This document shows, in pieces, positions 27,811 through 34,967 of a stretch of 64,000 nucleotides of DNA. Position numbers and translations under genes: made by a program. Within the stretch, counting starts at the first letter, position 1, and each line of letters starts with the position of its first letter. The stretch covers positions 372,001-436,000 of the forward strand of contig CAWIAX010000002.1 in the NCBI GenBank assembly GCA_963834305.1, given 5' to 3'. Source of the stretch: JACCXG01 sp963834305. Its GTDB lineage: Bacteria > Acidobacteriota > Vicinamibacteria > Vicinamibacterales > 2-12-FULL-66-21. The notes beneath the pieces were generated by a model. That model saw only the letters and a list, made by a program, of their open reading frames with translations, searched no databases and was not told where the DNA came from.

Positions 27811-28525
27811 CGTCGAGGATCTCGTCGTAAGTGGACAGCACGACGTCGGCGATGCCGTAGAGAGTGTAGTGGACGGACCGCTCCGCATGCAGCGCGAACG
27901 TGTCGGCAATGGCGGCGCGCACGCCCTGGCGATAGGGGCCGAACGTCACGTCCGGGTTGCTGTACGTCCAGCGTGCCGACAGCGAGCCAACCAGCAGCGG
28001 CGGCAGCGCATCGTCTGATCCGTCGGTGTCGGCGGCGCGCTGCCCGCCCCGCCGCGGCCGGAAGCCGGACGTGCGCATCAGCATCATCTGGTCGATCCCC
28101 GCCACCACCGCCGCCTTCGTGCCGTTGCTGGTCACCGCGGCCGTCCGCTGTTCGGGCCCGCCAAGCACGAACGACTGCCCCTGGACCTTGCCGCCCACGT
28201 CCATGCGGACCCATGGCTGCTCGGCAATCTCGACCCGCACCAGCGTGAGCTGCCGGTGCGCCTCGAGCATCCGCTCGCAGAGCGCCAGCCCGAACTGCTC
28301 GATCTCGGCGCCGGCATGATCGCGCGCCACCCGGTGCACGAAGGACTTCATCGTCTCCCCGGGGATGAGCCCGCTGGCGCGCCCCTCGAGGAACGCCGGC
28401 GCGAAGTCCCCCTCGAACCGGATGGAGACCGTCAGGTCCCGCGGATCGTGACGGTCCCCCCGCCCGACGATCCGGAGCATGCGCAAGCGCGACTCCCCGT
28501 GACTGCTGGCACCAAGCCTGGGCAT
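27662..28525 (-). CDS. Uricase-fold (T-fold) protein with replaced catalytic residues
   Basis: 287 residues from the ATG at 28525, the normal length for factor-independent urate oxidase. The fold is recognisable throughout: GDRHDPRDLTVSIRFEGDF, EQFGLALCERMLEAH, VRVEIAEQPWVRMD, GGPEQRTAAVTSNGT, ADTFALHAERSVHYTLYGI, EPLGLVEVTVER. By my alignment to Aspergillus flavus uricase, active-site residues are changed: YGK(10) reads HGE, the catalytic T57-D58 pair reads G-E (PGETMKS), Q228 reads H (SVHYTLY) and N254 falls on E (QERPYR). It may therefore not oxidise urate. A guanine-rich repeat lies 25 bp upstream. An ordinary but divergent uricase remains possible; the alignment was done by eye. Confidence 0.75.
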   Translation of the reverse strand: MPRLGASSHGESRLRMLRIVGRGDRHDPRDLTVSIRFEGDFAPAFLEGRASGLIPGETMKSFVHRVARDHAGAEIEQFGLALCERMLEAHRQLTLVRVEIAEQPWVRMDVGGKVQGQSFVLGGPEQRTAAVTSNGTKAAVVAGIDQMMLMRTSGFRPRRGGQRAADTDGSDDALPPLLVGSLSARWTYSNPDVTFGPYRQGVRAAIADTFALHAERSVHYTLYGIADVVLSTYDEILDVTLAMQERPYRPADLFRAGAENADELFVAVEEPLGLVEVTVERDQAAPR

Positions 28526-28549
28526 CGCCGGACGATACCATGTGCTCCC

Positions 28550-28595
28550 AGCTCCCCAGTTCCCCAGTTCCCCAGCTCCCCAGTTCCCCAGCTCC
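28550..28595 (-). repeat. 8-bp tandem repeat with G-quadruplex potential
   Basis: On the plus strand the unit AGYTCCCC repeats 5.75 times without a break. On the minus strand this reads five GGGG runs separated by 4-nt AACT/AGCT loops, a textbook quadruplex motif. It lies 25-70 bp upstream of the uricase-like start codon on that gene's sense strand. Confidence 0.85.
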
Positions 28596-28608
28596 GCCTG
28601 TCTCTCCA

Positions 28609-28640
28609 TTGCGCCCGCGGCGACCGCCGGGCGATAATCG
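28609..28640. promoter_or_regulatory. acyP promoter with a -10 shared by the opposite strand
   Basis: Plus strand: TTGCGC (28609-28614), 18 bp, GATAAT (28633-28638), 11 bp to the acyP ATG. On the minus strand the same bases read GATTAT (28640-28635), a possible -10 for the uricase-like gene. From there the leader would be about 100 nt and include the G-rich repeat. Confidence 0.45.
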
Positions 28641-28649
28641 CTCGTTCCA

Positions 28650-28922
28650 ATGGTCATCGCGAGGCGGTTCCTGGTGAGCGGGCGGGTGCAGGGTGTCGGC
28701 TACCGGTACTTCGTGCAGGACCACGCCGCCGCCGAAGGCGTCCACGGGTATGTGCGCAACCTGCCCGACGGACGCGTCGAAGCGCTGATTGAAGGAGAAG
28801 AGGAGTCGGTCCTCCGCGTCGAGCGCGCGGTGCGGCGCGGCCCCCACTCGGCCCGCGTCGACAGCGTCGCGGTCGAAGACGCGGTTCCGTCCGGACGCGC
28901 GACCGGCTTCGACGTCCGGTGA
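28650..28922 (+). CDS. acyP: Acylphosphatase
   Basis: 90 residues, the normal family length; ATG at 28650. The active-site signature is complete: FLVSGRVQGVGYRYFVQDHA, with the phosphate-binding arginine in GVGYRYF, and HGYVRNLPDGRVEALIEG, with the catalytic asparagine in VRNLPDG. It hydrolyses acyl phosphates such as carbamoyl or acetyl phosphate in the cytosol. The adenine phosphoribosyltransferase gene follows 55 bp later and is probably co-transcribed. The start lies only 11 bp after the -10 box, so its leader is very short. Confidence 0.95.
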   Translation: MVIARRFLVSGRVQGVGYRYFVQDHAAAEGVHGYVRNLPDGRVEALIEGEEESVLRVERAVRRGPHSARVDSVAVEDAVPSGRATGFDVR

Positions 28923-28945
28923 CGATGCGCCGGACCTTCACCCCA

Positions 28946-28962
28946 GGGGCCGGACCGGCCCC
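28946..28962 (+). promoter_or_regulatory. Hairpin just upstream of the apt ribosome-binding site
   Basis: GGGGCCG-GAC-CGGCCCC forms a 7-bp stem with a 3-nt loop, 4 bp before the GAGGA site of apt. It has no T tract. It could damp read-through or apt translation in the acyP-apt transcript. Confidence 0.35.
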
Positions 28963-28977
28963 CTGCGAGGATTAAGC

Positions 28978-29496
28978 ATGTCAGCCGTCTTGAAGAAGAA
29001 GATTCGCCACGTGCCCGACTTCCCGAAGCCGGGCATCCTGTTCTACGACGTCACGACGCTGCTGCGCGATCGCGACGGGTTCCGCGAAGCCATCGACAGC
29101 CTGGCCAATCCGTTCAAGGACAGCCGCGTCGACCTCGTGGTCGGCATCGAGAGCCGGGGCTTCATCCTCGGCAGCGCGGTGGCCGATCGGCTCGGCGCCG
29201 GCTTCGTGCCGGTGCGCAAGCTCGGCAAGCTCCCCTCCGAAACCGTGCGCGTCAGCTACGCGCTCGAATACGGCACGGACAGCCTCGAGATGCATCGCGA
29301 CGCCATCACTCCGGGACAGCGCGTGCTCATCGTCGACGACCTGCTGGCGACCGGCGGCACGGCGGAGGCCACCGTCCAGCTGTGCAAGGAACTGAAAGGG
29401 GAGGTCGTCGGCGCGGTTTTCCTCGTCGAGCTGGCTGGCCTCGATGGCCGTTCCAAGCTGCCGGGCGAGCACGTGCACGTCGTCCTGACCTATTGA
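28978..29496 (+). CDS. apt: Adenine phosphoribosyltransferase
   Basis: 172 residues; ATG at 28978 with GAGGA upstream. The N-terminus PDFPKPGILFYDVTTLLRD and the PRPP-binding motif VLIVDDLLATGGTAEA are diagnostic, as are GIESRGFILG and VPVRKLGKLPSETVRVSYALEYG. It converts adenine and PRPP to AMP and pyrophosphate in purine salvage. It follows acyP and precedes tRNA-Arg. All catalytic residues seem intact. Confidence 0.96.
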   Translation: MSAVLKKKIRHVPDFPKPGILFYDVTTLLRDRDGFREAIDSLANPFKDSRVDLVVGIESRGFILGSAVADRLGAGFVPVRKLGKLPSETVRVSYALEYGTDSLEMHRDAITPGQRVLIVDDLLATGGTAEATVQLCKELKGEVVGAVFLVELAGLDGRSKLPGEHVHVVLTY

Positions 29497-29568
29497 TTAA
29501 CAGAAGGTCCCGGGCGCGGATCCCGGCGCGGCGCACGGCTCTGCGCTAAAATAGAATGTTTTTGCCTG

Positions 29569-29645
29569 GCGCCCGTAGCTCAGCAGGATAGAGCATCGGT
29601 TTCCTAAACCGGGGGTCGCAGGTTCGAGACCTGCCGGGCGCACCA
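29569..29645 (+). tRNA. tRNA-Arg, anticodon CCU
   Basis: 77 nt. The acceptor stem GCGCCCG (29569-29575) pairs with CGGGCGC (29635-29641), followed by A and an encoded CCA (29643-29645). The anticodon loop TTCCTAA has CCT at 29603-29605; GGTTCGAGACC is the T arm. It reads AGG codons. An AT-rich box (TAAAAT) about 20 bp upstream may be its -10. No integrase or attachment-site duplication is seen. Confidence 0.97.
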
Positions 29646-29685
29646 TCCGCTGCCGCGCGGGAACGCGACAACGGATCAAGGACCT

Positions 29686-30426
29686 ATGAAAAGCACTGAA
29701 CGTCAACGGCTGAAACAGAACGACTTCGCCCAAACGCTTGCCCGCGCCCAGGAGATCATCGCGACACGCGGCTCCGACGTCGCCAAGGTCGTCGTCGCCC
29801 TGATCGTCCTGGCGGCCGTGGTCGGCGGCTACGCCCTGTGGCGCAGCACGCGGCAGGCCAAGGCCAACGAGATGCTGGCGTCGGCGCTGGCGACCTACGA
29901 GATGCCGGTCGTTCCGCCCCAGCCGCCCGCGCCCGGCAGCCCGCCGCCAGTCCCGCAGCCGGGCACCTTCCAGAGCCAGCAGGAGCGGCTCGATGCCGCC
30001 CTGCCGAAGTTCATGGAGGCGGCCAGCGCCCATCCGGACAGCAAGGCGGGCATCACCGCGCGGTTTCACGCCGCCAGCATCCTCGCCGCCCAGGGCAAGG
30101 CCGCGGAGGCCGAGGCGCGCTATCAGGAAGTCGTCGACAAGGCGGGGGACAGCATCTACGGTCGCACGGCACGGCTCGGCATGGCCGAGGCGCAGGTGGC
30201 GCAGGGCAAATACGACGCGGCGATTGCGGTCTATACGGACGTGAGCCGGGATGCGAGCTCGACGCTGCCGCTCGACAGCGTGCTGATGCGCCTGGGCCGC
30301 GCCTACGCGCGCGCCGGCAAGAAGGACGACGCGGTACGATCGTTCACGCGCGTGGTGGATGAATTTCCGCAGTCGCCGTACGCCGCAGACGCCCGCCGCG
30401 AGCTGGAAGACGTCAAGAAATCCTGA
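29686..30426 (+). CDS. Inner-membrane TPR protein (YfgM-like)
   Basis: 246 residues; ATG at 29686. A polar 33-residue cytoplasmic start is followed by one membrane helix (VVVALIVLAAVVGGYALW, residues about 35-52), a proline-rich linker (VPPQPPAPGSPPPVPQPG) and a C-terminal TPR domain (residues 110-246; ARFHAASILAAQGKAAEAEARY, ARLGMAEAQVAQGKYDAAIA, LGRAYARAGKKDDAVRSF). This topology resembles YfgM, the SecYEG-associated chaperone adaptor, with the TPRs facing the periplasm. It converges on the PilZ gene 20 bp away. Function as an envelope adaptor is inferred. Confidence 0.8.
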   Translation: MKSTERQRLKQNDFAQTLARAQEIIATRGSDVAKVVVALIVLAAVVGGYALWRSTRQAKANEMLASALATYEMPVVPPQPPAPGSPPPVPQPGTFQSQQERLDAALPKFMEAASAHPDSKAGITARFHAASILAAQGKAAEAEARYQEVVDKAGDSIYGRTARLGMAEAQVAQGKYDAAIAVYTDVSRDASSTLPLDSVLMRLGRAYARAGKKDDAVRSFTRVVDEFPQSPYAADARRELEDVKKS

Positions 30427-30446
30427 CGCAGCGGATCGCGGGCGCG

Positions 30447-30911
30447 CTAGGCCGTCATCTCGCCCGACGCCGGCTGCCACGCCGGTGCCTGCACCTGCGC
30501 GCGGAGTCGCCGCTCCGATTCGACACTGGCCGCCACGCGGCGCTCGGGCTCGACCAGCAGCCTGAGCGCGTATTCGGTCGGTGCGCCCGTGTGCGGGTTG
30601 CACGACCCGACCCGGAACACCGCTGACAGCACGGTCGGCTTCCGGAGGATCGCCGGGAGGTCCGGACGGTGACGCGCCGAGCGGTCCACCTGGAAATAGA
30701 CAATGCGATACATCGGGATCGCTGGCCCCCGTGCCTCCGCGAGACTCACGCCGGTGTCGCTGACGTCACGCGTCACCACCGACGCCATCCTCGTCGTCCC
30801 GGCCGCGTCTTTCCAGACGAGCTGACCGGGGACGGCCAGAGGCCGCCGCTGCACCGCGCGTTTCTCCTCGCGGTCGGGAGTGCCGCCGACAAGACGCAGT
30901 CTCTGCTCCAT
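30447..30911 (-). CDS. PilZ-domain protein
   Basis: 154 residues from the ATG at 30911 (GAGGA 6 bases upstream). The cyclic-di-GMP signature is present: an arginine pair in KRAVQRRPLAVPG and VTRDVSDTGVSLAEA (the D-x-S-x-x-G box), with a beta-barrel region up to about residue 115. The rest (YALRLLVEPERRVAASVESE) is probably helical. It should bind cyclic-di-GMP and relay it to motility or surface functions. The TPR sigma-54 activator lies 204 bp upstream on the same strand. Confidence 0.82.
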   Translation of the reverse strand: MEQRLRLVGGTPDREEKRAVQRRPLAVPGQLVWKDAAGTTRMASVVTRDVSDTGVSLAEARGPAIPMYRIVYFQVDRSARHRPDLPAILRKPTVLSAVFRVGSCNPHTGAPTEYALRLLVEPERRVAASVESERRLRAQVQAPAWQPASGEMTA

Positions 30912-31115
30912 AGGGATTCCTCGGGAAGTGTTCACCCAAAGAAGATCCAAGGTTTGGACCGGAACGCCGGACAACGGCTCTTTCTACGACATGAACGCGG
31001 AAACCTTTATCTTGCAGTTGCTTATAGCGTTTCAGGGACCAGCCCTAAAAGACTGGGCGTGTATACGTGTTAACCAAATGCCCCGTTTTGCGGATACTTT
31101 GTATCCAGCCGGCCG
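30912..31115 (-). other. AT-richer intergenic region upstream of the PilZ gene
   Basis: No gene. Holds a perfect palindrome GGATAC-TTT-GTATCC (31092-31106), a TATAAG box on the minus strand (31025-31020 region), and a weak sigma-54-type core, GG-N10-GC, at 31041-31026. It is clearly less GC-rich than its surroundings, consistent with a promoter region for the PilZ gene. Confidence 0.35.
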
Positions 31116-34025
31116 CTAGAATGCCTGCCGGGCGCCGGCGACCCCGAGCCGCTCCATCTTGAGGTAGAGGCCACGGCGGGTGAGCCCGAGGACCCGCGCC
31201 GTTTCCGAGATGTTGCCGGCGGATCGCTCCAGGGCGCTCTCGATCATCTCCCGTTCGAGTTTCTCCACGGCCGCCGCCAGCGTGGTGCGCCGGCCGCGCG
31301 CGGAGGGGCTGATTTCGCCGGCAGCCAGGCTGGCGAGGACGGGGGAGAGCATGTCGGGGGCAATGGTGCCGCCGCTCGGGGCAAGCGCCACGGCGCGCTG
31401 CACCTCGTTCCGCAGCTGCCGGACGTTGCCCGGCCAGGAGAAGACGTCGAACAGGTCGAGCGCATCCGCGCTCAGCCGGATGCCGGGTTTGCCCAGGCGT
31501 TCCGAGGCCTCGCGAAGGAAGAACGTGCTGAGGTGCGGGATCTCCTCGCGCCGGTCCCGCAGCGGGGGCACGTGGATGCGGATCACGCTGAGACGGTAGA
31601 ACAGGTCCTCACGGAACGTCCCTTCCGCCACCCGCTGTTCGAGATCGGCGTTGGTCGCGGCCACGACGCGCACATCGACCTGGTGCGGCCGTGTTTCGCC
31701 GACCGGCAGGATCTCCCCCTGCTCCAGGAACCGCAGCAGCTTGGGCTGCACGTCGAGGGGGAGGTCGCCGACCTCGTCCAGGAAGAGCGTGCCGCCCACC
31801 GCCGTTCTCAAGACGCCCGGCTGGTCGGCGAACGCGCCGGTGAAGCTGCCGCGGCGGTGCCCGAACAACTGGCTGTCGGCGAGCTCGCGCGTGGCGCTGG
31901 TGCAGTTGTAGGGCAGGAACATGCCGGCGCTGCGCAGCGAGCCGGCGTGGATGGCGCGGGCCACCAGGTCCTTGCCGGTGCCGCTCTCGCCGGTGACGAG
32001 GACGGTGAGATCGTTCCCCTGCAGGCGCTGGATATGATCCGCGACCCGCTGCATCGCGGTGCTGGCGCAGACGAATCCGGGGAGGAGCGGCTCGAGCTGC
32101 CGCTCGGTCACGGTGGTCGCCGTGTCGAGGGGCCGGTCCCTGGCATCGCACAACTCGAAGCCCTGCCGCAGCACGGCGCAGAGCATGCGGAAACGCTGCG
32201 ACGCCACCGCGGTCAGGGGGCGCACGGCGGACACCGCGGCAAAGCGCGGCCCCATGGCGTCGCGGCCGAGATTCTCGATCGCCACGGGGCGATCGGCCGC
32301 GCCCAGCGCGCGCAGGGCGGCCACCGCAAAGCGCGGCGCGCCATCGGCGTCGAGTCCGGCCGACGCGAGCATCCGCACCTGTCCGGGCCCGGTCTGCACG
32401 AAGACCGCGGCCGCCTGGCCGTCGCAGGCTTCGAGCAGTGCGGTAGCCCCCTCCCGCGCCAGCAGCGCCGGCAGCGCCGCAGCATCGACGATCCGCCGCA
32501 CCAGGGCATCGTCGCCATCGACCTGGATGCCGAGGTAGCCGCCGGTGCCGGCCGTCGGGACGTCGCGCAGGGCAATGCACGTCTCCGCGAGCTCGGGAGC
32601 CGCCCCCAGCGCTTCGAACAGGGTGCGGGCATCCGTCAGGTAGCGCGTCGCCCGGGAGCGTGCGCCGGCAGACGCCGCCAGGCGGCCGAGCTCCAGGTAG
32701 CTCAGGCCGGCCTGATAGCGCTCGCCGAGCAGCTCGAACACGCTGACGCTCTGCCCGAAATCGTGGTACGCGTCGGTGAACCGCTCGGCACGGGCCCGCA
32801 GCCGCCCGCGCAGGCGGAGGAATTCACCCCAGGTGCCGCTCATCGTGTTCGGCTGGATACGGCGGGCAGTCTGCTCGAGGCGCTCCTGCGCTTCCGTGTG
32901 AGCACCGGCGGCCAGCAGGGCTTCGATGGCGATCAGCTCGGCCTGGACGGCGTAGCCGCCTGGCGCCGCGTCGGCGGTGGCAATCTCGTGGGCGATGGCA
33001 AGCGCCACCCGGTCCTGACCGCTCCGGAGCGCGAGCCTGGCCTCGAGCACGCGCAGCGACCACTGGTACCAGCGGCTGGTGTGCGCGCCGTCCTCGCCGT
33101 AGGCTTCCTTGGCCTTCTCGACGGCCCGGGCGGCCTCGGCATGCTCTCCCCGGATGAGGTGAATCTGCGCAAGCGTATCGAACACCGCGCCGGTCGTTTC
33201 CCGCATGAACTGCAGCGGACTCCTGACGTCCAGCGCCCGGTTGAGGGTGTCCTCCGCGCGCGCCAGGTTGCCGAGCCGCACGTAGATCTGCCCGAGGGAC
33301 GCCAGGGCAATCCCGAGGCCGTGCGGGGTGCCGGACTCCTGCTGGAGCTCGACGCTGCGCTCGGCCAGCGCCAGCGCCTCATCGTGGCGGTGCTGCATGA
33401 GCGCCACGTTCGCTTCGTTGCCGCACACCGTCGCCAGCACGTCTCCGGCCTGGGCCGACACCGCCAGCCGCTCGGCATGCCGCATCGTCACCAGCGCTTC
33501 CTCGAGCCGGCCTTCCTGGGCGAGGGCCACGCCGGACAGCGAGTGGACCATGGCGAGGTGCCGCCGGTCCCCTGCGGCGTGCAGCGCCGACGCGGCCGCC
33601 GTCAGGTGCTCGCGGACGATGGCGGTGTCGCCGACCTGCCGGTAGCAGAGGCCCAGCTCGTAGTGGGCGAGGCCGATGGCGCGCGAATCGTGCGCGCGCT
33701 CGGCCTGGCGGAGGGCCTTGGTCAGGAACGCGATGCCGCGGGACGGCTCGCCGCGCGCGGCCGCCAGCCGCCCGTGCAGCCGCCACAGGTCCGACAACCG
33801 GGCGGGATCCGCCCGTTCGCGCGCGTCGGGCGGTTTGCCCAGGACGTCGGTGGCCTGACGCAGGTCGTCCAGCAGCAGCCAGGCCTCGGCCAGGGCGCAG
33901 CGGATCCGGGTCTGTTCCTCGCGCCGCAGCCCCGGCTGCCGCAAGGCGCGCGTCAGCAGTGACGACGCTTCGGCGCCGTGTCCCTGCTCGAGCGCTTCGA
34001 TAGCCCGGTCGTACGCGTCGGACAT
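31116..34025 (-). CDS. TPR-containing sigma-54-dependent activator
   Basis: 969 residues; ATG at 34025. Residues 1-430 are TPR-like helical repeats (AHYELGLCYRQVGDTAIVREHL, ALASLGQIYVRLGNLARAEDTL and others), replacing the usual receiver or GAF input; residues about 500-600 form a less certain, GAF-like segment. The AAA+ domain has Walker A VTGESGTGKDLVARAIH (near residue 677), the sigma-54 loop as GSFTGA instead of GAFTGA, and Walker B GGTLFLDEVGDLPLD. A Fis helix-turn-helix (GNISETARVLGLTRRGLYLKM) ends the protein. It remodels RNA polymerase with sigma-54; rpoN itself starts at 63526. The input is probably a protein-protein contact through the TPRs. A palindrome over its own promoter suggests autoregulation. 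Confidence 0.92.
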   Translation of the reverse strand: MSDAYDRAIEALEQGHGAEASSLLTRALRQPGLRREEQTRIRCALAEAWLLLDDLRQATDVLGKPPDARERADPARLSDLWRLHGRLAAARGEPSRGIAFLTKALRQAERAHDSRAIGLAHYELGLCYRQVGDTAIVREHLTAAASALHAAGDRRHLAMVHSLSGVALAQEGRLEEALVTMRHAERLAVSAQAGDVLATVCGNEANVALMQHRHDEALALAERSVELQQESGTPHGLGIALASLGQIYVRLGNLARAEDTLNRALDVRSPLQFMRETTGAVFDTLAQIHLIRGEHAEAARAVEKAKEAYGEDGAHTSRWYQWSLRVLEARLALRSGQDRVALAIAHEIATADAAPGGYAVQAELIAIEALLAAGAHTEAQERLEQTARRIQPNTMSGTWGEFLRLRGRLRARAERFTDAYHDFGQSVSVFELLGERYQAGLSYLELGRLAASAGARSRATRYLTDARTLFEALGAAPELAETCIALRDVPTAGTGGYLGIQVDGDDALVRRIVDAAALPALLAREGATALLEACDGQAAAVFVQTGPGQVRMLASAGLDADGAPRFAVAALRALGAADRPVAIENLGRDAMGPRFAAVSAVRPLTAVASQRFRMLCAVLRQGFELCDARDRPLDTATTVTERQLEPLLPGFVCASTAMQRVADHIQRLQGNDLTVLVTGESGTGKDLVARAIHAGSLRSAGMFLPYNCTSATRELADSQLFGHRRGSFTGAFADQPGVLRTAVGGTLFLDEVGDLPLDVQPKLLRFLEQGEILPVGETRPHQVDVRVVAATNADLEQRVAEGTFREDLFYRLSVIRIHVPPLRDRREEIPHLSTFFLREASERLGKPGIRLSADALDLFDVFSWPGNVRQLRNEVQRAVALAPSGGTIAPDMLSPVLASLAAGEISPSARGRRTTLAAAVEKLEREMIESALERSAGNISETARVLGLTRRGLYLKMERLGVAGARQAF

Positions 34026-34032
34026 GGCGCGT

Positions 34033-34060
34033 AGTATACCGGGTATACAGAAGGCGTCAA
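34033..34060 (-). promoter_or_regulatory. Promoter of the sigma-54 activator gene with palindromic operator, leaderless geometry
   Basis: Minus strand TTGACG (34060-34055), 16 bp, TATACT (34038-34033), then 7 bp to the ATG at 34025, so a leaderless mRNA is expected. A perfect 15-bp palindrome, GTATACC-G-GGTATAC (34034-34048), overlaps the -10 box and upstream spacer. It is a repressor-type position. Confidence 0.65.
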
Positions 34061-34067
34061 ATTGTGC

Positions 34068-34967
34068 CTATCGCCCGATGATTCCGGCAAATCGGTAGGT
34101 GAGGATCTTGTAGATCAGCTTGGCGCAGAGAAAGTTGGGGGCCATCAGCCCGGGCAGCGGGCTGAGCTCGACCACGTCGCAGGCCACCACGGTGCGCCGC
34201 TCGATCGTGGCGCGCAGGAGCGCCAGCGCTTCGTACCATGAGAGCCCGCCCGGCTCAGGTGTGCCGGTGGACGGCATGATGGCGGGATCCAGCCCGTCCA
34301 CGTCGATGGTGATGTAGACCGTCTCGGGCAGGGTGGCGACGACGCGGTCGATCCAGTCGGGGTGCTGCCGCATCGAGTGGTCGTAGAAGATGGTCGTGTT
34401 CAGCGACGCCGCGACGGCGGCCTCCTCCGTGGACATGCTGCGGATGCCGACCTGGGTGACCGCGGCATGCTCGAGCGTCCGGCGGATGGCGCAGGCGTGG
34501 TTGTGGCGCGTCCCCATGTACTCGTCGCGCAGGTCGGCGTGCGCGTCGATCTGGAGGACGCCGACGCCCGGGTACTTCGCGGCGGCTGCCGCGACGAGCG
34601 GCGGGGTGATGGAGTGTTCGCCGCCCAGCGTCACCAGGAACTTGTCGTGCGTCAGGATTTCGGCGGCGACGCGCTGGATCTCCTCCATCAGCGGCGCCAG
34701 TTCGCCGAACGGCAGCTCCATCTCGGGCAGGGTGAAGATGCCGGCCGGGTGCACGTCGACGCCGAGCTCGTCGTCCCACAACTCCATGTGCGACGACGCC
34801 TCGAGGATCTCGCGGGGGCCGTGCTTGGTGCCGCCGACGTAGGAGGTGGTGCGTTCGACCGGCACCGGCAGGATCACGGCGCGGGCAGCGGCAAACGACG
34901 GGCGGTGCGGCAGCGCGCCGCCAAAGGCATGCGACACCCCGTGGTCGTAGGTGAAGGGCACGGTCAT
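34068..34967 (-). CDS. speB: Agmatinase
   Basis: 299 residues; ATG at 34967 overlaps the upstream stop in ATGA. All Mn-binding signatures of the ureohydrolase family are present: FLVTLGGEHSITPPLV, GVGVLQIDAHADLRDEY (residues near 137-153) and VYITIDVDGLDPAIMPSTGTPEPGG. The substrate loop favours agmatinase over arginase (TRHNHACAIRR). It converts agmatine to putrescine and urea. Translational coupling to a deoxyhypusine synthase homologue means its putrescine is likely used at once for a higher polyamine. Confidence 0.92.
   Translation of the reverse strand: MTVPFTYDHGVSHAFGGALPHRPSFAAARAVILPVPVERTTSYVGGTKHGPREILEASSHMELWDDELGVDVHPAGIFTLPEMELPFGELAPLMEEIQRVAAEILTHDKFLVTLGGEHSITPPLVAAAAAKYPGVGVLQIDAHADLRDEYMGTRHNHACAIRRTLEHAAVTQVGIRSMSTEEAAVAASLNTTIFYDHSMRQHPDWIDRVVATLPETVYITIDVDGLDPAIMPSTGTPEPGGLSWYEALALLRATIERRTVVACDVVELSPLPGLMAPNFLCAKLIYKILTYRFAGIIGR

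Noticed and set aside
28550..28595. CRISPR array
   Set aside because: The units are 8 bp and contiguous without spacers, and no cas genes are present. The same holds for 54049-54170.
29569..29645. tRNA-Arg as an integration site of a genomic island
   Set aside because: No integrase, no duplicated tRNA 3' end and no shift in gene style on either side.
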